This document shows positions 38,830-50,672 of a DNA stretch of 64,000 nt, one piece after another. The position numbers and the translations under genes are program-made. The notes under the pieces are model-generated. The model was not told where the DNA came from, made no database searches, and saw only the letters and a program-made list of their open reading frames with translations. This DNA comes from Rhodococcus sp. X156. Its GTDB lineage: Bacteria > Actinomycetota > Actinomycetes > Mycobacteriales > Mycobacteriaceae. Where the stretch lies: contig NZ_CP034766.1 in NCBI RefSeq assembly GCF_004006015.1, forward strand, positions 2,761,001 to 2,825,000, given 5' to 3'. Every line of letters begins with the position of its first letter. The stretch's first letter is position 1.

Positions 38830-39686
38830 CGGGTCGCCCAGCGGTTGCGGGCCCGCAGCGCCAGCCGCAGCGCGCCCCGCAGCGGCGCCTGGTGGCGACC
38901 CGGGTGGCGGTCGGCCAGGAAGCGGTAGGCGCTGTCGTGGTGGGCGGTGAGCATCCGGGTGGGGGCCTTGCTGGCCGCGTGGCCCTGCGCGTGGGTGACC
39001 ACCGCGGTGGGGACGTAGACGTTGTGCCAGCCGGCACGCGTGATGCGGTCGCCGAGGTCGACGTCCTCGAAGTACATGAAGTACCGCGAGTCGAATCCGC
39101 CGAGCTGGTCGAAGACGCTGCGGCGCAGCAGCAGGCAGGAGCCGGACAGCCAGCCCGCCGGGCGCTCGCCGGGCTGCTCCTCCGGGCGGCGGTAGCTGCG
39201 GCTCCACGGGTTGCCGGGCCAGATGTTGGCCAGCACGGCGTGCCCGGACCCGGCCAGGATGGTGGGGACCTCGCGGGCGGAGGGGTAGATGCTGCCGTCG
39301 GGCTCGCGGATCAGCGGTCCCAGCGCCCCGGCCCGGGGCCAGCGCGCCGCCGCGGCGAGCAGCTCGTCCACCGAGCCGGGCAGGAAGGCCACGTCCGGGT
39401 TGGCCACCAGCACCCACTCCACGGTGGCGTCGAGCTCGGCCACCCCGCGGTTGGCGGCGGCGCCGTAGCCGATGTTGCCGCCGGTGTGCAGCAGCCGGAC
39501 GTGCTCGTGGCGCTGCGCGGCGGCCTCGGGGGCGCCGTCTGTGGAGCCGTTGTCGGCCAGGATCACCAGCGGCCGCTCCGTGGTGGCGGTGTCGAGGCTG
39601 TCCAGGAACTCCGCCAGGTGCTCACCGGGTGAGTAGGTGACCGTCACGACGGCCAGGCGGGACGACGCGCGGAAGGGTTCAGACAC
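38826..39686 (-). CDS. wbbL: Rhamnosyltransferase WbbL (arabinogalactan linker)
   Basis: A 286-residue family 2 glycosyltransferase. The GT-A fold start VVTVTYSPGEHLAEFLDSL, the DxD-type ILADNGSTDG and VANPDVAF motifs, and the acceptor-side FMYFEDVDLGDRI motif are present. In mycobacteria WbbL (Rv3265c) adds rhamnose from dTDP-rhamnose to decaprenyl-PP-GlcNAc, building the linker between peptidoglycan and arabinogalactan. It stands next to rmlD and rmlB, which make that donor. No membrane helix is present; it acts at the inner leaflet. Confidence 0.92.
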   Translation of the reverse strand: MSEPFRASSRLAVVTVTYSPGEHLAEFLDSLDTATTERPLVILADNGSTDGAPEAAAQRHEHVRLLHTGGNIGYGAAANRGVAELDATVEWVLVANPDVAFLPGSVDELLAAAARWPRAGALGPLIREPDGSIYPSAREVPTILAGSGHAVLANIWPGNPWSRSYRRPEEQPGERPAGWLSGSCLLLRRSVFDQLGGFDSRYFMYFEDVDLGDRITRAGWHNVYVPTAVVTHAQGHAASKAPTRMLTAHHDSAYRFLADRHPGRHQAPLRGALRLALRARNRWATR

Positions 39687-39741
39687 CCGGGGAGGCTACC
39701 GCGCGCCCGGCGCGGCTCCGGCTGCTACCGAACCCGGGTGT

Positions 39742-43622
<3,881 letters not shown>

Positions 43623-43647
43623 GCGCCGCCTTGGCACGCTGAGGGGC

Positions 43648-44385
43648 ATGACTGCACCGGAACCCACCCTCACGGATGCGCTGCTGCGTCCGGTCCTGCA
43701 GGTCGACGCCGCGGGCCCGCGCATCACCTACTACGACGACGCGACCGGGGAGCGGGTGGAGGTCTCGGCCACCACCCTGGCCAACTGGGCCGCCAAGACC
43801 GCCAACCTGCTGCGCGACGAGCTAGGGGTGCAGCCCGGTGACCGGGTGGCGGTGCTGCTGCCCGCCCACTGGCAGACCGCCGCGGTGCTGCTCGGCGCCT
43901 GGTGGTGCGGCGCCGTGGTGACCGACCCGGCTGCGCCAATGGCAGGAGAGGTGGACGCGGCACTGTGCACGGCGGACCGTCTCGCCGAGGCCGAGCAGGC
44001 GCCGGAGGTGGCGGTGCTCTCGCTGGACGCCTTCGGCCGCGGGGTGGACGACCTCCCCGTGGGCGTCACCGACTACGCCACCGCGGTGCGCGTGCACGGC
44101 GACGCCTTCGCCCCGGTGCCGCTGTCACCCTCCGCGCCCGCCCTGGCCCGGCGCAGCATCGCCGAGGTGCTCGAGGCCGCCGCCGCCTCCGCCACCGCCC
44201 AGGGCTTCACGGCGCAGGACCGGGTGCTGTCCACCGCGGACTGGTCCACCACGCCCGAGCTGGTGGACGGGCTGCTGGCGGTGCTGTCCGCGGGCGCCTC
44301 CCTGGTCCAGGTGTCCCACCAGGACCCCGACGAGCAGCGCCAGACCCGTCGCATCGAGACCGAGCGGGTCACCGCCGTCCGGTGA
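43648..44385 (+). CDS. TIGR03089 family protein (Rv3268 type)
   Basis: A 245-residue protein similar to the first part of AMP-forming acyl-CoA synthetases (TYYDDATGERVEVSATTLAN, VQPGDRVAVLLPAHWQTAAVLLGAWWCGA) but lacking the catalytic P-loop and the C-terminal domain. It therefore cannot be a working ligase; the family, named TIGR03089, has no known role. It lies 25 bp after the LCP gene on the same strand, as Rv3268 follows Rv3267, so the two are probably co-transcribed. Confidence 0.85.
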   Translation: MTAPEPTLTDALLRPVLQVDAAGPRITYYDDATGERVEVSATTLANWAAKTANLLRDELGVQPGDRVAVLLPAHWQTAAVLLGAWWCGAVVTDPAAPMAGEVDAALCTADRLAEAEQAPEVAVLSLDAFGRGVDDLPVGVTDYATAVRVHGDAFAPVPLSPSAPALARRSIAEVLEAAAASATAQGFTAQDRVLSTADWSTTPELVDGLLAVLSAGASLVQVSHQDPDEQRQTRRIETERVTAVR

Positions 44386-44467
44386 GCGGCCCCCGTGCCG
44401 GCGTGCGGTAGAAGTGGTTGCAGCCCAGCACCTGTTGATCCGTCCTTCCCGATGCGAGGAGACATTC

Positions 44468-45673
44468 GTGTCCGACGTCCGCCAGCCCGCGCTGCCCACC
44501 CTGCCCCCGCCGTGGCACACCCCCGAGCGCGAGGCGCTGCAGCAGCAGGTGCGCGCCTTCGCCCGCGACGAGGTGCTGCCGGTCGCCAACCGGCTGGACC
44601 CGGAGAAGGGCCTGATCCCCGAGGAGCTGCTCGCCCGGATGGGCGAGCTGGGCTACTTCGGCATCACCATCGGCACCGAGCACGGCGGCCTCGGCCTGGG
44701 CGCGTTCGAGTACTGCATGGTGGCCGAGGAGCTGGCCCGGGCCTGGATGAGCGTGGCCAGCATCATCGCCCGGGCGCAGGGGCTGGGCACCGGGCTGGCC
44801 GACAGCTCCGAGCGCGAGCGCCTGCTGCGGCTGTCGGCCAAGGGCGAGTGGATCGGGGCCATCGCCCTGTCCGAGCCCGACGCCGGCTCGGACCTGGCCA
44901 GCGTGCACACCCGCGCGGTGCGCGAGGGCGACGAGTACGTGCTCACCGGCCAGAAGCGCTGGTGCGGCAACGCCAAGGCCGCCGACTTCATCCAGATCCT
45001 CTGCCGCACGCGTGACCCCGAGGAGGGTGAGTCCCGCTCGGCCGGCCTGGAGACGCTGCTGCTGAGCAAGCCGCGCGGGGAGTTCGTGCCCGGCCTCACC
45101 GGCCGCCCGATCGACAAGATCGGCTACCACGGCTTCCTCACCTGGGACCTGGAGCTGGACGGCGTGCGCATCCCGGCGGGCAACGTGGTCACCTCCGGCG
45201 AGCAGGAGGGTGGCTTCAGCGGAGTGGGGGCGTGGCTGGACATCGCCCGGGTGCACACCGCCGCCCGCGCGGTGGGCCTGGCCCAGGCCGCGGTGGAGGA
45301 CTGCACGGTGTACCTGCAGGAGCGCGAGCAGTTCGGCCACCCGATCAGCGACTTCCAGGCCCTGCGCTTCGCGCTGGCCGACATGGCCTCGGAGGTGGAG
45401 CAGTCGCGGGCGATGTACCGCCAGGTGTCACACCTGCTCGACCAGGGCATCACCTGCACCCGCGAGGCCGCGATGGCCAAGCTGCGGGCCACCGAGATGG
45501 CCGCGACGGTCACCACCCAGGCGATGCAGCTGCACGGCGGCAACGGCTACACCACCGAGCGGCAGGTGGAGCGGTACTGGCGCGACGCCCGGCTGACCAC
45601 CATCTTCGAGGGCACCAGCGAGATCCAGCGCAAGATCATCTCCGACTCGATGCTGCCCCGCCCGCAGCAGTGA
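44468..45673 (+). CDS. fadE25: Acyl-CoA dehydrogenase (FadE25-like)
   Basis: A 401-residue FAD-dependent enzyme for the first step of acyl-CoA beta-oxidation. FAD and substrate motifs (IALSEPDAGSDLASV, YVLTGQKRWCGNA, MQLHGGNGYTTERQVERYWR) and the catalytic Glu in IFEGTSEIQ (about residue 381) are present. The GTG start has a GAGGAG site 6 nt upstream; the earlier ATG at 44414 lacks one. The position matches Rv3274c, where the conserved block ends. A hairpin terminator follows. Confidence 0.9.
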   Translation: MSDVRQPALPTLPPPWHTPEREALQQQVRAFARDEVLPVANRLDPEKGLIPEELLARMGELGYFGITIGTEHGGLGLGAFEYCMVAEELARAWMSVASIIARAQGLGTGLADSSERERLLRLSAKGEWIGAIALSEPDAGSDLASVHTRAVREGDEYVLTGQKRWCGNAKAADFIQILCRTRDPEEGESRSAGLETLLLSKPRGEFVPGLTGRPIDKIGYHGFLTWDLELDGVRIPAGNVVTSGEQEGGFSGVGAWLDIARVHTAARAVGLAQAAVEDCTVYLQEREQFGHPISDFQALRFALADMASEVEQSRAMYRQVSHLLDQGITCTREAAMAKLRATEMAATVTTQAMQLHGGNGYTTERQVERYWRDARLTTIFEGTSEIQRKIISDSMLPRPQQ

Positions 45674-45678
45674 GCCGA

Positions 45679-45714
45679 CCCGTCAGCGCGCGCTGCCCCA
45701 GGCGTGCTGACGGG
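45679..45714 (+). terminator. Terminator after fadE25
   Basis: A 9-bp perfect outer stem (45679-45687 with 45706-45714) extended by about 4 further pairs including one G-T, directly after the fadE25 stop. Confidence 0.7.
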
Positions 45715-45849
45715 GGCCTCGTCCGTGCCCCGGCGCCCGGGTGCCCCGTGCTGTACGTTCTGCCAGCGTAAGGGCACTCCTGGGGGTCTCAGCGGGCTTC
45801 CAGGCAGCGGTCAGGTCGTGCACAGCAGGCGGCGGGAGCATCGACCCTC

Positions 45850-47001
45850 ATGACGACGGCACCCCCCTCCCCCCGTCCGGACTCCACCGCCGATCCCGCC
45901 CGGGGCACGGCCAGGGCGGCCCTCGGGCGGGCCCGGATCCGGCCGGCGCTGGCCGCAGTGGTGTCGCTGCCGCTGGCCTGTGCGGGCGTGCTCGTGTGGG
46001 TGCTGTGGCGCACCGGGCCCGCCAAGGTGGACTACCTGGACCTGTTCGAGCTGACCGCGCGGCAGTGGCCCACGGCGCCGCTGCCCGAGGACAGCCAGTT
46101 CCTGCTCCGTGCCCCGCTCGGCCAGCTCACCTACCGGTTGCTGCCGGTGCACAGCACCGCCGCGTACCTGCTGCTGCACGCGGCCGCCCTGGCGGTGGCC
46201 GCGCTGTGGCTGACGCTGTGGCTGCGGCGGCGCCTGGGCGGGCGCAGCGGGTTGGTGGCAGCCACCGTGGTGGCCCTCGCCCCGGTCACCACGGTGCTGC
46301 TGCTGTGGATCGGGATGTACGACGCGTTCTCCGTGCTCGCCTGGATCGTGGTCCTGGTGTCGCTGCGCCACCGACCGGCGTGGCAGCTGGCCGCGGGCGT
46401 GCTGGCCGGGGTGCAGAACTTCGAGCAGGTCGCGGTGGGGCTGGTGCTGCTGGCGCTGGTGCCCCAGCTGCCGCGGGCGGTGGGGCTGCGCCCGCGCACG
46501 GCGCACCTGCTGGCCGGGGCCCTGGTGGGCAAGGTGGCGCTGGAGCTCTTCCTGCACGCCGTCGGCGCGGGCGGCGGGTCGCGGCTGACGTTCCTGGCCC
46601 GCTGGGAGGTGTTCACCGGGCTGCTGGGCTCGACCACGGCGGAGGCTCCGCTGCTGGTGTGGTCGGCACTGGCCGGGTTGTGGGGCTTCGCCCTCACCGG
46701 GCTGCTGCACTGCTGGCCCGGCTGGTCGCGCCGGGAGCAAGTGGGCCTGGTGCTGGCGGTGCTGCTGTGGCTGGGCACGGCGGCAGTCACCGCCGACCAC
46801 ACCCGGGTGCTGGCCATGACGTCGTTCCCGCTGGTGGTCATCGGCGCCATGGTGATCGCCGACCGCTGGCGCGACGTCCGTGAGCTGGCCCGGCTGCCGC
46901 AGAGCTGGATGCTGGTGCTGGCCCCGCCGGTGGTACTGGTGGACTACACGCTGCTGCAGGTAGGCCTCAAGCCCGGCACCTGGGGCGTCTGGATCTTCTA
47001 G
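45850..47001 (+). CDS. Multi-pass membrane protein of unknown function
   Basis: A 383-residue protein with a 30-residue cytoplasmic N-terminus and about nine hydrophobic helices (ALAAVVSLPLACAGVLVWVL, LLHAAALAVAALWLTLWL, and others). A loop after the first helix carries AKVDYLDLFELTARQWPTAP. Such a large first loop with acidic residues resembles polyprenyl-sugar-dependent GT-C glycosyltransferases, but no family is recognised and no donor motif is certain. The C-terminus WGVWIF ends at a stop that shares the palindrome CTAG with the convergent DUF6319 gene. Confidence 0.7.
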   Translation: MTTAPPSPRPDSTADPARGTARAALGRARIRPALAAVVSLPLACAGVLVWVLWRTGPAKVDYLDLFELTARQWPTAPLPEDSQFLLRAPLGQLTYRLLPVHSTAAYLLLHAAALAVAALWLTLWLRRRLGGRSGLVAATVVALAPVTTVLLLWIGMYDAFSVLAWIVVLVSLRHRPAWQLAAGVLAGVQNFEQVAVGLVLLALVPQLPRAVGLRPRTAHLLAGALVGKVALELFLHAVGAGGGSRLTFLARWEVFTGLLGSTTAEAPLLVWSALAGLWGFALTGLLHCWPGWSRREQVGLVLAVLLWLGTAAVTADHTRVLAMTSFPLVVIGAMVIADRWRDVRELARLPQSWMLVLAPPVVLVDYTLLQVGLKPGTWGVWIF

Positions 47002-47789
47002 CGGTCGGCCTCGGCGCTGGCCAGCGCCTGCAGCGCGGCGCGGGCAGCCTCCAGCTCGGCGCTGAGCTGCGCCACCCGCTGCTCGGCGCTGCGACGGGCG
47101 TGGTCGAGCACCGCTGCCACGGCGCTGGTGGTGGCCTCGTCGCCCAGCTCGTGCACCGCGCGGGCGACGGCGTCCGGGCTCACCGGGGTGGCCTTGCCGC
47201 GCGCGGTGGCGCTGCCGCGGGCAGCCTGCACCGACCACTGTCCGTCCGCGGTTCCGGTGATGGTCACCGTCACCCGCTCCGGGGTGCCGCGGCCGCTGCG
47301 CCGAGGGCGGGCGGGCGCCCCGGTCGCACCGGGCGCGGGCACGACAGCTGGGGGCACAGCAGGAGCGGGGACGGCAGGAGCGGGGGCGGCGGAGGCCGGC
47401 TCAGCGCCCGGTGCGGACGGGGCCGCCGCGACCGGTGCCGGACTGCGGACGGGCGCTGGCCTGGATGCGGCGACAGCGCGGGGCCGCCGCTTCGGCGGGG
47501 CCGCGGGCGGCAGTGCGGCGGCGGCGAGCGCGGCCGAGCGGGAGGCGTAGAGCTCGCCCAGCTCGTAGGGCAGGTCGTCGCTGACCCCCTTGGGCCGCGC
47601 CAGCACGGTGGACTCCCCCTGCACGGAGACCACCCGCGCGCTGCTGGCGGCGGGCACACCCAGGCTGGGCACGCCGTCGCGCAGGTAGACGGTGGGACGC
47701 TTGCCCTCGGCCAGGGCGGCGCGCAGGGCGGCGGCGTCCTCCTGGGTCAACGTGGTGGCGGTCTTGCGGCGGGGAGGCACGGTAGTCAT
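46998..47789 (-). CDS. DUF6319 family protein
   Basis: A 263-residue protein with a conserved N-terminal part (ALAEGKRPTVYLRDGVPSLG and VVSVQGESTVLARPKGVSDD, about residues 25-80) that I recognise as DUF6319. A long Pro/Ala-rich linker (about 95-165) and a coiled-coil-like Ala/Glu/Arg C-terminus follow. Function unknown; the N-terminal part has the feel of a small beta-barrel nucleic-acid-binding domain, but that is a guess. It is convergent with the membrane protein, sharing 4 bp. Confidence 0.75.
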   Translation of the reverse strand: MTTVPPRRKTATTLTQEDAAALRAALAEGKRPTVYLRDGVPSLGVPAASSARVVSVQGESTVLARPKGVSDDLPYELGELYASRSAALAAAALPPAAPPKRRPRAVAASRPAPVRSPAPVAAAPSAPGAEPASAAPAPAVPAPAVPPAVVPAPGATGAPARPRRSGRGTPERVTVTITGTADGQWSVQAARGSATARGKATPVSPDAVARAVHELGDEATTSAVAAVLDHARRSAEQRVAQLSAELEAARAALQALASAEADR

Positions 47790-47812
47790 GATTCACCACC
47801 GCACCGACGGAA

Positions 47813-49066
47813 TCACCTGACCCGGCCCGCGGCGGCCCGGCGGCTGGAGCGCACCGCCAGCGGCAGGGTGCACGTGAGCACCGCCGCGCAGAGCCCCATG
47901 GTCAGCGGAAAGCCCAGCGTGGTCGCGCTGAGGGCACCCACGGCGACGGCGCCCACCCCGGTGCCCAGGTCGAAGCCGACGTTCCACACCGCGCTCGCGG
48001 TGGCGGCTCGCCCCGGCCCCGCCAGGGCGAACGCGTCCACCAGGGTGAGGTTCTGCACCGCACCCTGGCCGGCACCGAACACCGTGGCCCCCACCAGCAC
48101 GGCCACCGCGGCCGCCGCCCCCGAGGCCCGGCCAAGGCCCACCGCCAGCAGCGCCCCGCCCACCCCGCTGACCACCACGGCGGTGGGCAGCAGCCACGCC
48201 CCGCGCACCCGGTCGCGCAGCGCCCCCACCCGCCAGCGGGTGAGCGCCCCGGCGAGACCGAGCAGCAGCACCGCGGTGGCGGCCAGCTGTCCGTCCGGGC
48301 GCTCGATGGGCAGCACCGTGAGCACCCCGCCGACGGAGATGGTCACCGCCAGCAGCACCACGGAGGGGCTGAGCACCGCGGCCACCGCCGACCACCGCGC
48401 GGCGGCCGCAGTGGCAGCGGGGGCAGCAGTGGCAGCGGGGGCAGCAGTGGCAGCGGGGGCAGCGACCTCGGCCTTCCGGGCGGGGCCGGCCACCGCGTGC
48501 AGGCTCCACGCCAGCGGCACCGCCAGCACCGGGGCGCCGGCCAGCACCGCCGCCCACGGGAACAACCCCGCCTGGGTCAGCGCCACCCCGGCGGGAATGG
48601 CCAGCAGGTTGGGCACCGAGATGGCGATGCCGTAGAGCCCCACCGCCTCCCCGTGGCGGCCGGGCGGGGCCAGCGCAAAGGTCAGCAGGGTGCCCACCAC
48701 GGTGAGGATGGCGAAGCCGACACCCCGCACCACGGACAGGGCCAGCAGCCAGCGCAGGTCGTGGCTGAGCGCGTAGAACGGGGCCGGGGCGCCCAGGGCC
48801 AGCAGCCCCACCGCCAGCACCCGACCCGCGCCGAAGCGCGCGGTCCACCACGGCACCGCCAGCTGCCCAATCACCGTGCTGACCAGCAGCACCGCGGTGA
48901 CCAGCCCGGCGCTGCCCACGCCGGCGCCACCCTGCACCGCCCAGGCGGGCAGCGCCGAGAGGGTGAAGCAGAAACCAGTGAAGCCGAGCAGGCTGATCAG
49001 CACCAGGGTGGCCACCGGGCGGGAGCGCCACAGCGGCTGGCGCACGGTCTCACCCAGCACGGCCAC
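47813..49066 (-). CDS. MFS transporter
   Basis: A transporter of about 417 residues with 12 predicted helices in two halves of six, typical of drug or metabolite efflux MFS proteins (LISLLGFTGFCFTLSALPAW and later GATVFGAGQGAVQNLTLVDA). The central loop contains three perfect copies of an 18-bp repeat encoding APAATA-like hexapeptides. The start is uncertain: GTGs at 49066, 49060 and 49045 are all possible. The first overlaps the glycerate kinase stop region by 17 bp, so the two genes are probably co-translated. The substrate is unknown. Confidence 0.85.
   Translation of the reverse strand: MAVLGETVRQPLWRSRPVATLVLISLLGFTGFCFTLSALPAWAVQGGAGVGSAGLVTAVLLVSTVIGQLAVPWWTARFGAGRVLAVGLLALGAPAPFYALSHDLRWLLALSVVRGVGFAILTVVGTLLTFALAPPGRHGEAVGLYGIAISVPNLLAIPAGVALTQAGLFPWAAVLAGAPVLAVPLAWSLHAVAGPARKAEVAAPAATAAPAATAAPAATAAAARWSAVAAVLSPSVVLLAVTISVGGVLTVLPIERPDGQLAATAVLLLGLAGALTRWRVGALRDRVRGAWLLPTAVVVSGVGGALLAVGLGRASGAAAAVAVLVGATVFGAGQGAVQNLTLVDAFALAGPGRAATASAVWNVGFDLGTGVGAVAVGALSATTLGFPLTMGLCAAVLTCTLPLAVRSSRRAAAGRVR
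48408..48461. repeat. Three perfect 18-bp tandem repeats inside the MFS gene
   Basis: Units at 48408-48425, 48426-48443 and 48444-48461 are identical, in frame, and encode three six-residue Ala/Pro/Thr units in the central cytoplasmic loop of the transporter. Confidence 0.95.
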
Positions 49067-50186
49067 CGCCGGGCAGCCAGTCCTGGGCCACCTGCATGGC
49101 CAGCCGACGCAGCAGCGGGCCCGCCTGGGCCATGCAGCGCTGCGGGTCCGGCTCGAGGTCGATGAGCGCGTACGCACGACCGATGCCCGCCGCTGCCAGC
49201 GCAGCGGGCTCCACCAGGCAGCGCCCGCTCACCGACACCACGGGCACCCCGGCGGCCGCCGCGGTCCGCGCCACGCCCACCGGGGTCTTGCCCCGCAGCG
49301 TCTGCTCGTCCAGCGAGCCCTCCCCCGTCACCACCAGCGCGGCGCCGGCCAGGTGCTCGGCGAAGCCCACCAGCTCCAGCACCTGCTCCACCCCGGGGCG
49401 GCGGTGGGCGCCCAGCACCGCCAGCGCGGCGAGTCCCACCCCACCGGCGGCGCCCGCTCCCGGCCGGTGCGCCCACTGCTCGCCGGTCGCGGCCTCGACC
49501 ACCGCCGACCACTGCTGCAGGGCACGCTCCAACAGCGCCACCTGGTCGGCGTCGGCCCCCTTCTGCGGCCCGAACACCGGGGCGGCACCGTGGGCGCCGA
49601 GCAGCGGGTTGTCCACGTCGGAGGCGAGCACCACCTCGGTCTCGGCCAGCGCGGGGTGCAGCCCGGCCAGGTCCAGCTGCGCCACGTCGACCAGCCCCGC
49701 CCCGCCGGGGGCGACGTCGGCCCCGGCGGCGTCGAGCACCCGGGCTCCCAGCGCCTGCAGCAGGCCCGCACCGCCGTCGGTGCACGCGCTGCCGCCCACG
49801 CCCAGCACCACCCGGCGGAGGCCGGCGTCCAGCACCTCCCGCAGCACCTCGCCGGTGCCGTGGCTGCTGGCGCGCAGCGGGGCCGGCACGCCGCCGGGCA
49901 ACCGGTCCAGCCCGGACACGTCGGCCAGCTCCACCACCGCCACCCCGTCCCGCACGGCGTAGCCGGTGCGGCAGGGGACGCCGGTGGGTCCGGCGGCGTC
50001 CACCGGCACGGGCCGGAAGCCGGCAGCGACCGCGGCGGCCAGGGTGCCCTCGCCCCCGTCGGCCACCGGCAGCTGCACCACCGTCGCCTCGGGCCGCGCC
50101 CGGGTCAGCCCGGCAGCCACGTGGGCGGTCACCTGCGGCGCGGACAGCGAGCCGCGGAACTTGTCCGCCGCCACCAGCACCTTCAT
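49050..50186 (-). CDS. Glycerate kinase (GarK/GlxK family)
   Basis: A 378-residue glycerate 2-kinase-type enzyme. Family motifs are KVLVAADKFRGSLSAPQV at the N-terminus, LPVADGGEGT (residues about 39-48), GVGGSACTDGGAGLLQALGA and TGEGSLDEQTLRGKTP. It phosphorylates glycerate from glyoxylate or sugar-acid breakdown, feeding 2-phosphoglycerate into glycolysis. The ATG has an AGGAG site. Three 14-bp tandem repeats lie 15-56 bp upstream. The MFS gene overlaps its 3' end, so a sugar-acid or drug export role for that transporter is possible but unproven. Confidence 0.92.
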   Translation of the reverse strand: MKVLVAADKFRGSLSAPQVTAHVAAGLTRARPEATVVQLPVADGGEGTLAAAVAAGFRPVPVDAAGPTGVPCRTGYAVRDGVAVVELADVSGLDRLPGGVPAPLRASSHGTGEVLREVLDAGLRRVVLGVGGSACTDGGAGLLQALGARVLDAAGADVAPGGAGLVDVAQLDLAGLHPALAETEVVLASDVDNPLLGAHGAAPVFGPQKGADADQVALLERALQQWSAVVEAATGEQWAHRPGAGAAGGVGLAALAVLGAHRRPGVEQVLELVGFAEHLAGAALVVTGEGSLDEQTLRGKTPVGVARTAAAAGVPVVSVSGRCLVEPAALAAAGIGRAYALIDLEPDPQRCMAQAGPLLRRLAMQVAQDWLPGGGRAG

Positions 50187-50200
50187 CACGCTCTCCTGTG

Positions 50201-50242
50201 CTCTGTGATCCCGGCTCTGGGATCCCTGCTCTGGGATCGTCT
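50201..50242. repeat. Three imperfect 14-bp tandem repeats upstream of glycerate kinase
   Basis: Units at 50201-50214, 50215-50228 and 50229-50242 share CTCTG(T/G)GATC(C/G). They lie between glycerate kinase and the divergent SMR unit, so they might be binding sites for a regulator. Confidence 0.65.
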
Positions 50243-50275
50243 CGGGGCCCACTGTCTCACCCGCCCTCGGCTGTC

Positions 50276-50290
50276 TAGATTGGGCGCATG
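50276..50290 (+). promoter_or_regulatory. -10 element and leaderless start of the SMR leader ORF
   Basis: TAGATT (50276-50281) ends 6 nt before an ATG at 50288, the spacing of leaderless mRNAs in actinobacteria. No strong -35 is seen. Confidence 0.55.
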
Positions 50291-50329
50291 CTCCGCCCCT
50301 CCGTGCCCTGTCGGGCGCCCCGCCGATGA
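50288..50329 (+). CDS. 13-codon upstream ORF overlapping the SMR transporter start
   Basis: A short ORF, MLRPSVPCRAPRR, whose stop TGA overlaps the ATG of the transporter (ATGA). It starts 6 nt behind a -10 hexamer, so ribosomes would load on the 5' end of the mRNA without a ribosome site. The SMR gene itself has no Shine-Dalgarno, so its translation probably depends on reading this ORF. Four of the 13 residues are Arg, ending in CGC-CGA next to the stop. It may be a simple coupling device or a sensor peptide. Confidence 0.5.
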   Translation: MLRPSVPCRAPRR

Positions 50330-50658
50330 GGTGGCTGTTCCTGGTCCTGGCGATCGCCCTGGAGGTCACCGCCACCCTCTCGCTGCGAGCGTCGGAGGGC
50401 TTCAGCAGGCTCGGTTTCAGCCTGCTGGTGGTGGCCGGCTACACCGGCTCGTTCCTCGCGCTCAACCTGGTGCTCACCCGTGGCGTGCCGGTGGGCGTGG
50501 CCTACGGCATCTGGGCGGCCACCGGCGTGGCCGCGGTCGCCGTGCTGGGCAAGCTCCTCTTCGACGATCCCCTGACCCCGCTGATGGGGATGGGCATCGT
50601 GCTCATCATCGGTGGGGTGCTGCTGGTCGAGGTCGGCGGCACCCGGGCGGCGGAGTAG
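50326..50658 (+). CDS. Small multidrug resistance (SMR) efflux protein, Qac/EmrE type
   Basis: A 110-residue, four-helix SMR transporter. Glu13 in helix 1 (LALEVTATLSL) is the essential proton/drug-coupling residue. SEGFSRL and VPVGVAYGIWAATG match the EmrE/Qac/Mmr branch more than the guanidinium exporters. It dimerises in the inner membrane and expels cationic compounds in exchange for protons. No ribosome site precedes the ATG; the start overlaps the stop of a 13-codon leaderless ORF. L-2-hydroxyglutarate oxidase follows 14 bp later on the same transcript. Confidence 0.92.
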   Translation: MRWLFLVLAIALEVTATLSLRASEGFSRLGFSLLVVAGYTGSFLALNLVLTRGVPVGVAYGIWAATGVAAVAVLGKLLFDDPLTPLMGMGIVLIIGGVLLVEVGGTRAAE

Positions 50659-50672
50659 CGGGAGCCGCACGG

